Shown here: one piece after another, positions 1-6,608 of the stretch
Numbering within the stretch: the stretch's first letter is position 1
How the letters are laid out: each line of letters starts with the position of its first letter
From: Gemmatimonadota bacterium
Lineage (GTDB): Bacteria; Gemmatimonadota; Gemmatimonadetes; Gemmatimonadales; Gemmatimonadaceae
NCBI GenBank assembly: GCA_028287205.1
Contig: JAQBQC010000486.1
Span: 1-10,417, forward strand
Direction of reading: 5' to 3'
DNA: 10,417 nt
Position numbers and translations under genes: made by a program
The notes under the pieces: model-generated
The model's database searches: none
The model's input: only the letters and a program-made list of their open reading frames with translations
Told to the model about the DNA's origin: nothing

Positions 1-56
1 ATGCATGTGGGCGCGGGTAGCAGGGTCGGTGAAAAAGGACTAGCGTTGATGCTCAG

Positions 57-1634
57 ATGATGAGGAAGCAAACGCGGGGCATGAGCCCTGTCGAGGGAGA
101 GCGCGAGCACGTGAACGAGTCTTCACAGCTGCCGCCTTCGAGCGATTCGGCGGTTCTCTCCACCATTCTTGCACTGGCCCCACTCACCGTCGTCGCGTAC
201 GACGGCGCGGGACGCATCGTGCTCTGGAACGCCGAGGCGGAGCGTCTGTTCGGCTGGCCCGCGAGTGAGGTGCTCGGGCACGCCCCGCCGTTCCCCATTA
301 CCGAGTTCCTCGCCGGCAATGCGCCGCGAGAAATCGCACGCACGACTCGCAGGGGCGCGATCGCGCAGCTCTCGGTGACCGTCAGCAAAATTCCACTCGA
401 CGGCGGCGGCACCCTCACCGTGGAGCTCGGAACGGATCTGGATGACCGCAAGCGACTCGAGCACCAGGTCGTCCAGGGCGTCAGGCTCGAGGCCGTCGCG
501 CGACTCGCTGGTGGCATCGCACACGACTTCAACAACATTCTCGCCGCCATCAAATGCAGCTGCGAGCTGATCGGCGATTCACTCTCGCCAGGCGATGCTC
601 GCGGCACGGATGTGCGCGCCATCGTCGACGAAACATCGCGCGCCGCAGAGCTGACGCGGCAGCTCCTCGCGTTCACCCGTCAGCAGGTGCTCGTTCCCTA
701 CGTCGTGAATCTGAACACGGTCGCGCGCGCGACGGAACGAATGCTCCTCGGCATCGCGGGCGAGGATGTCGCGCTGTCGCTCGCTCTCGCGGACCACGCG
801 ATTCACGTGATGGCGGATCCTTCCCAGCTCGAGCGCGCGCTGATCCATCTCGTCGTCAACGCTCGCGAAGCGACGCCCTCCGGCGGACGGGTGACCATCA
901 GCACCGGGATGTCGCGCCTGGAGCGCGATCCCACGGGCGGTGACGTCCCGATCATCGCAGGCACGTACGGCTGGATGACGGTGCGCGACACCGGCCGCGG
1001 CATCTCCCGCGAGCTGCAGGGCCGCATCTTCGAGCCGTTCTTCACCACGAAGGAGCGCGCCAGCGGAACGGGACTCGGCCTCTCCGCCGTATTCGGCATC
1101 GTCAAGCAGAGCGGCGGCTACACGTTCGTGCAGAGCGAGCCGAATGCGGGAGCGGCGTTCACGATCTACTTGCCGCTCGTACAGGCGCCGGTCCAGTCGC
1201 CGCCGATCGTGCCTCGCGCGCACGCACAGCCGGGAAGCCCCGCGACGATACTACTGGTCGAGGACGAGATTGCACTCCGCGGGCTGATGCGCCGCATTCT
1301 CGAGCGGAGCGGCTATCGCGTGCTGGAGGCCATGCACGGCGCAGAGGCGCTCGAACAATTCGACACAGTCGATGGGATGATCGATCTCGTGGTCTCCGAC
1401 ATCGTCATGCCGACGATGGGCGGCCGCGAGATGGCGGAGCGATTGCGCGCGCTCAGCCCGCAGACCCGGCTGCTCTTCGTTTCGGGATTCACCGACGACG
1501 ACGTGATGCGCCAAGGGGCCATCATCAGCGGCTCGGCGTACTTGCAGAAGCCGTTCTCGCCAGCGTCGCTCGTCGCCAAGATCGGCGAGATGCTGCGCGA
1601 GGCGCCGGTCGAGCCGGAGCCGGACGCGCCCTAG
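57..1634 (+). CDS. Hybrid sensor histidine kinase (PAS - HisKA - HATPase - receiver)
   Basis: This is a probably soluble two-component kinase that should autophosphorylate on a histidine and pass the phosphate to its own receiver. Seen, numbering from the first ATG: a PAS domain at about residues 32-130 (LWNAEAERLFGW), a His box GGIAHDFNN with H156, an ATPase domain with N box NARE (268-271), G1 DTGRG (311-315), F box FEPFFTT and G2 GTGLGLS. A C-terminal receiver covers about 396-515, with acidic VEDE, phosphoacceptor D448 in SDIVMP and K498 in QKPF. No transmembrane segment is visible, so the signal is probably cytoplasmic. The start is uncertain: ATG 57, 60 or 81, or GTG 111. GTG 111 has the best ribosome site (GAGGGAG, 94-100) and loses nothing of the PAS domain. 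The HDFNN box places it with NtrB-like kinases. The NtrC-type regulator at 1961 is a likely partner, by inference. The stop codon overlaps that of the convergent small gene at 1631-1828. Confidence 0.93.
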   Translation: MMRKQTRGMSPVEGEREHVNESSQLPPSSDSAVLSTILALAPLTVVAYDGAGRIVLWNAEAERLFGWPASEVLGHAPPFPITEFLAGNAPREIARTTRRGAIAQLSVTVSKIPLDGGGTLTVELGTDLDDRKRLEHQVVQGVRLEAVARLAGGIAHDFNNILAAIKCSCELIGDSLSPGDARGTDVRAIVDETSRAAELTRQLLAFTRQQVLVPYVVNLNTVARATERMLLGIAGEDVALSLALADHAIHVMADPSQLERALIHLVVNAREATPSGGRVTISTGMSRLERDPTGGDVPIIAGTYGWMTVRDTGRGISRELQGRIFEPFFTTKERASGTGLGLSAVFGIVKQSGGYTFVQSEPNAGAAFTIYLPLVQAPVQSPPIVPRAHAQPGSPATILLVEDEIALRGLMRRILERSGYRVLEAMHGAEALEQFDTVDGMIDLVVSDIVMPTMGGREMAERLRALSPQTRLLFVSGFTDDDVMRQGAIISGSAYLQKPFSPASLVAKIGEMLREAPVEPEPDAP

Positions 1635-1828
1635 ATCTCGCCTCGCTGCAGCAACCGCTTGGCTATCGTAGCCGCAATCTGAGGGCTGTCGTACGCTCGC
1701 TGCAGAATGCGAAGCCGAATCTCGGCCGTTCGCTCGGGTGTCAGGCGCTGTTTCAGGGTCCGCGAGGTGATCGAGCGTACTTCTGCCCCTCGGTTGTCCT
1801 GGCGCGAATCGTCTGGTCGGTCGCTCAT
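1631..1828 (-). CDS. flgM: FlgM-like anti-sigma-28 factor (65 aa)
   Basis: FlgM binds FliA (sigma-28) and holds it inactive until the flagellar hook-basal body is complete, when FlgM is exported. The 65-residue product has a polar, probably disordered N-terminal half (MSDRPDDSRQDNRG) and an amphipathic helical C-terminal half (TAEIRLRILQRAYDSPQIAA then TIAKRLLQRGEI). The latter follows the FlgM pattern of an AEIR-type helix, a Y, a short turn and an IA..LL helix. The start is well fixed: GGAGGA (1833-1838 on the complement) lies four bases before the ATG, and a sigma-28-type promoter lies just upstream. A sigma-28 gene is 1.9 kb away. It lies inside a longer antisense open frame whose remainder is only the shadow of the activator gene. 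The stop shares a CTAG with the stop of the kinase gene on the other strand. The family call rests on pattern and context; the canonical G before Y is replaced by A. Some other small helical protein is possible. Confidence 0.72.
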   Translation of the reverse strand: MSDRPDDSRQDNRGAEVRSITSRTLKQRLTPERTAEIRLRILQRAYDSPQIAATIAKRLLQRGEI

Positions 1829-1832
1829 GATG

Positions 1833-1838
1833 TCCTCC
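1833..1838 (-). promoter_or_regulatory. Ribosome binding site of the flgM-like gene
   Basis: GGAGGA on the minus strand, four bases before the ATG at 1828. It is one of the strongest Shine-Dalgarno matches in the window. It fixes the start of the small gene inside an otherwise uninformative antisense frame. Confidence 0.8.
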
Positions 1839-1848
1839 ACGCATGAGA

Positions 1849-1875
1849 ATATCGGTCGGGGCCTCAAAAGCTTTA
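1849..1875 (-). promoter_or_regulatory. Predicted sigma-28 (FliA) promoter of the flgM-like gene
   Basis: On the minus strand TAAA (complement of 1872-1875) is followed by exactly 15 bases and then ACCGATAT (complement of 1849-1856). The enterobacterial FliA consensus is TAAA-N15-GCCGATAA. The -35 core is 4/4, the extended -35 is GCTT against GTTT, the -10 is 6/8, and the spacing is exact. Transcription would begin near 1842, giving a leader of roughly 14 bases that just contains the GGAGGA site. In the known FliA/FlgM circuit flgM is itself a late, FliA-dependent gene, so the position makes biological sense. No experimental start is known here. Confidence 0.7.
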
Positions 1876-1960
1876 GCCGGAAATTGTTGCCGGGCGACCG
1901 TCGCTGCCGTCTATGGATTACAGCCGCCAATCGTCGCCAAGCCCCTTCCGAGCAGCACCC

Positions 1961-3409
1961 ATGTCCATTCTGTGCGTCGATGATGAGCCCGCGGTATCGA
2001 TGATCGTCGAGCACGCGCTGCGCGAAGCGGGACACGAAACAGTTGGCGCGCGCAACGTCCCGGAGGCGCTGCAGGTGCTCTCGCGCGGCGGCGTCGAGCT
2101 GATCATCTCCGACTACAAAATGCCCGGCCTTTCGGGGCTCGAATTCCTGGAGCTGCTCACGAGCGAGGGCTTCGACATCCCGCTCATCATGCTGACCGGC
2201 TTCGCGAGCATCGAGCACGCGGTCGCCTCGATCAAGGCCGGTGCCGTCGACTACATCACGAAGCCCGTGCGCGCGGAGCAGCTGACGCTCGCCGTCGATC
2301 AGGCGCTGGAGCTGGTTCGCCTCCGGAAGGAAAATGCGACGCTGCGCCGTGAGATGAGCGTGGTGCGCAACGAGCGCCAGATTCTGGGCGACAGCGCGGT
2401 GATGCGGCAGGCATTGCAATCCGTTGCCACGGCCGCACCCACGCGCGCAACCGTGCTCCTGCTTGGCGAGTCGGGCACCGGCAAGGAATTGTTTGCGCGG
2501 GCGATCCACGACATGAGCGATCGCCACGATAAGCCATTCATCAAGTTGAACTGCGCCGCGCTCCCCGAGGGGCTGATCGAAAGCGCGCTCTTTGGCCACG
2601 AGAAGGGCGCGTTCACCGGAGCGATCAAGCGGGTGGAAGGCGCCTTCGAGCGTGCGAACCGCGGTACGCTGCTCCTGGATGAAATATCGGAGATGCGTCT
2701 CGACCTTCAGGCGAAGCTGCTGCGCGTGCTGCAGGAGCAGGAATTCGAGCGCGTGGGCGGCTCGAGCACGATTCGCGTCGACGTCCGCGTCATTGCGACC
2801 TCCAACCGCGATCTCGCTGCCGACGCAACCGCCGGCCGCTTCCGGCAGGATTTGTATTTCCGGTTGAGCGTGATTCCGCTCCGGATCCCGTCGCTTCGCG
2901 AGCGTCTCGAGGACATTCCGATGCTGGCCTACCGCTTTGCGCTGCGGGCCGCGCGGGACGTCGGAAAGGAGATCACGACGATCGAGCCGGAGGCCATCCA
3001 GCTCTTGCAGCGATACCCGTGGCCGGGAAACGTGCGAGAGCTCGAGCACGCCGTGGAGCGGGCCGTCATTCTGAGCGCGGGCCCCGTACTCGGCGTTCGA
3101 TCGTTCGAGGGGCAGCGGCTGGGCCCTGTCGCCAACGTCTCGGGGGGCCCGGCGGGACAGGTGGCGCCCCAGGCGGAGGACGGCCGGGAGGGCGGGATCG
3201 TGCTCCATACACTGGACGTGGGGGAGGCCGAGGCGGTGCTCATCCAGCACGCCCTGGCGGCCGCTGGGAACAACAGAACGAAGGCGGCCGAGCTACTCGG
3301 CATCAGCGTTCGAACGCTCCGAAACAAGCTGAATGGACCGTCCCGAGCGATACCGCAGGCGGTGATTCCATTCCCGCAGCGAAGTCCGGCGATCCTGCGG
3401 CAGAGTTGA
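1961..3409 (+). CDS. Sigma-54-dependent response regulator, NtrC/FlrC type
   Basis: This enhancer-binding activator uses ATP hydrolysis to open sigma-54 promoters after phosphorylation. Numbering from ATG 1961 (482 aa): a receiver at 1-115 with DDE (7-9), phosphoacceptor D51 in SDYKMP and K101 in TKP; an AAA+ domain at about 142-378 with Walker A GESGTGKE (169-176), intact sigma-54 contact loop GAFTGA (216-221), Walker B LLLDE (237-241) and YPWPGNVREL; a Gly/Ala-rich linker at about 385-415; and a Fis-type helix-turn-helix at about 434-456 (NNRTKAAELLGIS, RTLRNKL). ATG 1961 puts the receiver at its usual place (MSILCVDDEP). ATG 1913 would add 16 residues, and neither has a good ribosome site. 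The HTH end resembles flagellar activators such as FlrC/FleR. With FliA and a FlgM candidate as neighbours, a role in flagellar gene control is likely but inferred. It is divergent from the flgM-like gene and ends before the hairpin at 3553. Confidence 0.93.
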   Translation: MSILCVDDEPAVSMIVEHALREAGHETVGARNVPEALQVLSRGGVELIISDYKMPGLSGLEFLELLTSEGFDIPLIMLTGFASIEHAVASIKAGAVDYITKPVRAEQLTLAVDQALELVRLRKENATLRREMSVVRNERQILGDSAVMRQALQSVATAAPTRATVLLLGESGTGKELFARAIHDMSDRHDKPFIKLNCAALPEGLIESALFGHEKGAFTGAIKRVEGAFERANRGTLLLDEISEMRLDLQAKLLRVLQEQEFERVGGSSTIRVDVRVIATSNRDLAADATAGRFRQDLYFRLSVIPLRIPSLRERLEDIPMLAYRFALRAARDVGKEITTIEPEAIQLLQRYPWPGNVRELEHAVERAVILSAGPVLGVRSFEGQRLGPVANVSGGPAGQVAPQAEDGREGGIVLHTLDVGEAEAVLIQHALAAAGNNRTKAAELLGISVRTLRNKLNGPSRAIPQAVIPFPQRSPAILRQS

Positions 3410-3552
3410 CCGCGCGAGCTCGGCACATTCTGCCGATCGGCCCCTTCTGCCGGAATTTTTGGCGAGTCCAGGCGTGGTGGAAAAAGGTGAATGCTCGACG
3501 CGTTGCTGAGGTCGTAAGAGCAAGGCCTGCATAGACTTAGTGACAACTTTAG

Positions 3553-3585
3553 AAAGGGCGCGAAACCTCGGTTTCGCGCCCTTTT
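3553..3585 (+). terminator. Rho-independent terminator after the sigma-54 activator gene
   Basis: Left arm AAAGGGCGCGAAACC (3553-3567) pairs perfectly with GGTTTCGCGCCCTTT (3570-3584), followed by one more T. The formal loop is two bases, so the innermost pairs are probably open (loop about CCTCGG). The T run is short, and three of its four Ts lie in the stem. It lies about 145 bases after the activator stop and should insulate the sigma-28 gene from upstream transcription. The A/T-flanked symmetry could let it act on both strands. Confidence 0.85.
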
Positions 3586-3623
3586 GCTGTGCCCGCCACG
3601 TGGGCCTCCAATTGCTTTTATAG

Positions 3624-3649
3624 CGGTCGAGACCGGTGACTGAACGGTC
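3624..3649. repeat. Triple CGGTC/GACCG half-sites upstream of the sigma-28 gene
   Basis: CGGTC at 3624-3628, its complement GACCG at 3631-3635 and CGGTC again at 3645-3649 form two overlapping small inverted repeats 30-55 bases before the start of the sigma-28 gene. Such spacing could be an operator or a leader hairpin. Five-base arms are short and could be chance in GC-rich DNA. Confidence 0.25.
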
Positions 3650-3678
3650 GCCCTGGACTCATACTCAACGGAGCGCAC

Positions 3679-4434
3679 ATGTCGGAAATGACCCTTTGGC
3701 AGGCCTTCAGCGCTGGTGATCTTGCCGCACGCGAAGAGCTTCTTGCCGAGCACATCAGCCTGGTTCACCATGTGTCGCGGCAGATCCACCGCCGCGTCTC
3801 GTCCGATGTCGAGCTGGACGAGCTCATCAGCGCGGGCACGATGGGGCTGATCGACGCGCTCGAGCGGTTCGAGCCGACTCGGGGTCTGGCCTTCAGCACC
3901 TTTGCGGTTCCCCGCGTTCGCGGTGCGATCCTCGACGAGCTTCGCCGAATCGACCACGTGCCGTCCTCAATGCGGCGCCGCACGCGCACACTGACGACGG
4001 CACGCGAGGCGCTTCGCCACGAGCTGGGACGTGAGCCTGTGGGCGAGGAAGTGGCGGAGATGCTCGGCGTCGATCTTCCGGGACTCTGGAAGCTCGAGGC
4101 GGAAGCGGAAGGCACGATGCGCGTCGCCCTCGATGGCGCGGGCAGCGAAGACAATGACGACGCGCCGCATGCACAGGCGATGGCGGCCGAGGATCATGCC
4201 GGCGTCGAAGACCGTATCACGCTCGACCAGGAGACGGCGATCCTCCGTGAGACGATTCTGCGGCTGTCGCAGCAGGAGCGCACGGTGTTGACGCTGTACT
4301 ACTTCGAGGAGCTCAAGCTCCACGAGATCGCGGCGGTGCTTGAGGTGACCGAGAGTCGCGTGTCGCAGATCCGGGCGAAGGCCATCACGAAGCTGCGTGG
4401 CGAGCTCTCGTCGCTCCGCTCGCTGGTCGCCTAG
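3679..4434 (+). CDS. fliA: RNA polymerase sigma factor FliA (sigma-28)
   Basis: Group 3 sigma factor of the FliA/WhiG family, which directs RNA polymerase to late flagellar and chemotaxis promoters. The 251-residue length is normal for FliA. Seen: region 2 at about 20-92 with the typical ELISAGTMGLIDALERF and FSTFAVPRVRGAILDELR followed by DHVP; region 3 at about 98-145; an acidic stretch at about 150-178 (SEDNDDAP); region 4 at about 185-245 with LSQQERTVLTLYYFEEL and helix-turn-helix LHEIAAVLEVTESRVSQIR. GGAG (3670-3673) lies five bases before the ATG. It is likely its own transcription unit, isolated by the terminator upstream. The three-base gap to the convergent gene at 4438 leaves no room for a terminator between them. 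The acidic 150-178 linker is longer than I expect for FliA. The FlgM candidate at 1631-1828 is its presumed inhibitor. A sporulation-type WhiG role is unlikely in this context. Confidence 0.9.
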   Translation: MSEMTLWQAFSAGDLAAREELLAEHISLVHHVSRQIHRRVSSDVELDELISAGTMGLIDALERFEPTRGLAFSTFAVPRVRGAILDELRRIDHVPSSMRRRTRTLTTAREALRHELGREPVGEEVAEMLGVDLPGLWKLEAEAEGTMRVALDGAGSEDNDDAPHAQAMAAEDHAGVEDRITLDQETAILRETILRLSQQERTVLTLYYFEELKLHEIAAVLEVTESRVSQIRAKAITKLRGELSSLRSLVA

Positions 4435-4437
4435 CCG

Positions 4438-5100
4438 CTACGCGCCGGCGCCGAGCGCCGGAAGCACCAGCAGGTAGGCAACGCCGTCGTCGGTTTCCTC
4501 GACGCCAAGCGCGATCGTTCCTGCCGCACTCTCGGGAAGCGCCCCCGCCTCGGCCCCACTGCCGACGAGCACGCGCGCCACGCCCACGATGCCCATCAAT
4601 CCGAAACGCACGCGAACGGCGCGCGACGAGTGCGTCATCGCTGCGCGCGTTGCGGCATCGAGCAGGATCAGCAGCTCGCGCTGCAACAGAAGCGGATCGC
4701 CGAGCACGGGTCGCGACTCATCCCCCGGCTCCACCGTTACGGCGATGGCACGTCGCTCCGGATGATAGCTGTGCAGCGCCATAGCCCCGGCAACCGCATC
4801 CGAGAGACGCATCGCCTCCATCCGTCCCGAGCTGCGCGCGGACAGCGCGCGCATTTGCTCGAGCAGATCTTCGAGCCGCTCCGTCTCGATGCCGAGCATC
4901 TCCGACATCGCCAGCGGATCGTCGCCACCCACGCGGAGGAGCTCCGCGATGGTGCCGATGGTGGCGATTCGGTTGCTCAACGCATGCGCGATCCCTCGCA
5001 CGAGCGTTTCACTTACACTGCCCCACGCCTCGGCGTACGAGCGCGTGTGTCCGAGCTCGCCGGTGGGGAATTCGTCGGTGCCGGGTATCGTGGTATTCAT
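4438..5100 (-). CDS. Histidine-kinase-like protein with a His box but no recognisable ATPase motifs
   Basis: A 220-residue protein of uncertain function. Seen: a DHp-like segment at about 30-95, VRGIAHALSNRIATIGTIAE, with H39 where kinases carry the phosphorylated histidine, followed by a second helix rich in E and L (MSEMLGIETERLEDLLEQM). The rest (about 100-215) has the rhythm of a HATPase domain (VLGDPLLLQRELLILLDAAT at the N-box place), but there is no N-box asparagine, no DxGxG and no GxGLGL. This resembles phosphotransfer proteins derived from kinases (ChpT-like) or a degenerate kinase. Start: ATG at 5100 with AAGG about four bases upstream gives MNTTIPG. A longer frame from 5172 is open but adds a basic tail without a ribosome site. 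It is convergent with the sigma-28 gene and divergent from the peptidase at 5220. The neighbourhood suggests a part in motility signalling, which is inference. Confidence 0.75.
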   Translation of the reverse strand: MNTTIPGTDEFPTGELGHTRSYAEAWGSVSETLVRGIAHALSNRIATIGTIAELLRVGGDDPLAMSEMLGIETERLEDLLEQMRALSARSSGRMEAMRLSDAVAGAMALHSYHPERRAIAVTVEPGDESRPVLGDPLLLQRELLILLDAATRAAMTHSSRAVRVRFGLMGIVGVARVLVGSGAEAGALPESAAGTIALGVEETDDGVAYLLVLPALGAGA

Positions 5101-5219
5101 CCCACCTTCGACGCGTACGACGCGCGCTCGCAACCAACGCGCGAAATGCGGAAGTTTCCGCCGTGTGCGCACCTGGATAATTTTGAGCGTCCCTCTCTAT
5201 TCTCCCCTCTCCGCCGAAC

Positions 5220-6596
5220 ATGCACGCAATCTCCAGGCGAGCAGCCACGATCTCCGGCGCCGTCGCTCTCGCGGTCGCGCTGGCGTTCGCGCCGCTCCGC
5301 GCGCAAGCCGCTCCCGCCGACAGACTCATCGACGGCTCGCTGAAAGACAGCGCGGCATGGAATCGTCTCGCGGAGCTGGTCGACACCTTCGGCAATCGTC
5401 CTGTGGGCTCGGTGAGCCTGGAGCGCGCGATCGACTGGATCGTCGCGCAGATGAAGAAGGATGGTCTCGACAACGTGCATACCGAGCCCGTGACGGTGCC
5501 GCACTGGGTGCGTGGACGTGAATCCGCCACGCTCCTCGCACCTCATCGCGCGCCGCTGCACATGCTCGGACTTGGCCGCAGTGTGGGCACACCCACGGGC
5601 GGGATCACGGCGCCGGTGCTGGTGGTGAACGACTTCGCGGATCTCCATGCACACGCGGCGCAGGCGAAGGGAAGGATCGTGCTCTTCGACTACCGCTTCG
5701 ATCCGGCAAAGCCGCCGTTCGATGCGTATGGCGAGGCCGTCATCTATCGCTACTCGGCCGCGGATTCGGCGGCAGCATACGGTGCCGTGGCCGCGCTCGT
5801 GCGCTCGGTGACATCGCACTCGCTCGGCACGCCGCACACGGGCTCGATGGGCTACGGGGACACCACCGCCGGCGCGCACCGCATTCCGGCGGCGGCGATC
5901 ACGCTCGAGGATGCGGACATGCTCCATCGCATCCAGAATCGCAAGCAGGAGATTCGGATCACGCTGTCGATGGACGCGCACATGCTTCCGGACGCGCCGT
6001 CGCGCAACGTGATCGCCGAGGTGCGCGGTACCGAGCGGCCTGACGAGATCATCGTGCTCGGCGGCCACATCGATTCGTGGGATGTGGGACAGGGCGCGAT
6101 GGACGACGGCGGCGGCATCGTGTCCGCGTGGGAGGCGCTGCGGCTGATCAAGCAGCTCGGGCTCAAGCCCAGGCGGACGATTCGCGTGGTGATGTGGGTG
6201 AACGAGGAGATGGGTGGCCGCGGCGCCGATGCGTATCGCGACGCGCACCGCGCGGAGCTGCCGAAGACGAAGTTCGCGCTCGAGTCGGACAACGGCGCGT
6301 TCACGCCGAAGGGGATTCGGCTCACGGGTCCGGACTCACTGCTCCCGGTGGTGAAGCAGCTGATCGCTCCGCTCGCGCGCATCGGCGTCACGGAGGCGAA
6401 GATGGGCGAGCCGGAGGCAGACGTGGCACCGCTTGCGGCGGAGGGCGTGCCGGCGCTCTCGCTCGACATCGATGCGTCACGCTACTTCTGGTACCACCAC
6501 ACCGATGCGGACATGATGAGCGCGCTGGATCCGCACGAGGTCGCGCTGTGCGTCGCGACTATGGGTGTGGTGGTGTTGCAGGCGGCGAATCGGTAG
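5220..6596 (+). CDS. Exported M28 family metallopeptidase (carboxypeptidase Q-like)
   Basis: A zinc di-metal peptidase that removes terminal residues from small peptides, probably in the periplasm or outside the cell. The 458-residue protein starts with a signal peptide (RR followed by hydrophobic residues 11-24, cleavage probably after RAQA at 27-30). A PA-type inserted segment lies at about 125-260. The M28 core shows H283 in GGHIDSWD, bridging D295 in AMDDGGG, E329/E330 in NEEMGG, D357 in ESDNG and the final His in YHHTDAD (426-427). All metal and catalytic positions are present, so it should be active. HIDSWD and YHHTDAD are typical of the plasma glutamate carboxypeptidase (CPQ) branch. 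No clear ribosome site precedes the ATG, but the signal peptide supports this start. It is divergent from the kinase-like gene and converges with the C1 peptidase 12 bases after its stop. There is no link to the motility block. Confidence 0.92.
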   Translation: MHAISRRAATISGAVALAVALAFAPLRAQAAPADRLIDGSLKDSAAWNRLAELVDTFGNRPVGSVSLERAIDWIVAQMKKDGLDNVHTEPVTVPHWVRGRESATLLAPHRAPLHMLGLGRSVGTPTGGITAPVLVVNDFADLHAHAAQAKGRIVLFDYRFDPAKPPFDAYGEAVIYRYSAADSAAAYGAVAALVRSVTSHSLGTPHTGSMGYGDTTAGAHRIPAAAITLEDADMLHRIQNRKQEIRITLSMDAHMLPDAPSRNVIAEVRGTERPDEIIVLGGHIDSWDVGQGAMDDGGGIVSAWEALRLIKQLGLKPRRTIRVVMWVNEEMGGRGADAYRDAHRAELPKTKFALESDNGAFTPKGIRLTGPDSLLPVVKQLIAPLARIGVTEAKMGEPEADVAPLAAEGVPALSLDIDASRYFWYHHTDADMMSALDPHEVALCVATMGVVVLQAANR

Positions 6597-6608
6597 AGGC
6601 GCGGCCCC

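Noticed and set aside
1..60. Possible C-terminal end of an upstream plus-strand gene (stops at 60 in the first frame, 43 in the second)
   Set aside because: Too short to recognise any family, and either frame could be chance.
1912..1917. TATGGA as a -10 element for the activator gene
   Set aside because: No acceptable -35 at normal spacing. It would favour the 1961 start, but the evidence is too weak to list.
1829..3250. Long antisense open frame opposite the activator gene
   Set aside because: It is the codon-bias shadow of the NtrC-type gene in GC-rich DNA, with low-complexity, His/Arg-rich composition. Only its last 65 codons (1631-1828) form a real gene.
3420..3437. CGGCACATTCTGCC as a sigma-54-like site before the sigma-28 gene
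   Set aside because: Spacing between GG and GC is eight bases instead of ten, and the terminator at 3553 lies between it and the gene.
2929..3957. 342-residue minus-strand frame across the terminator and sigma-28 start
   Set aside because: It crosses a strong terminator and two well-supported genes on the other strand. The composition is not protein-like and no motif is seen.
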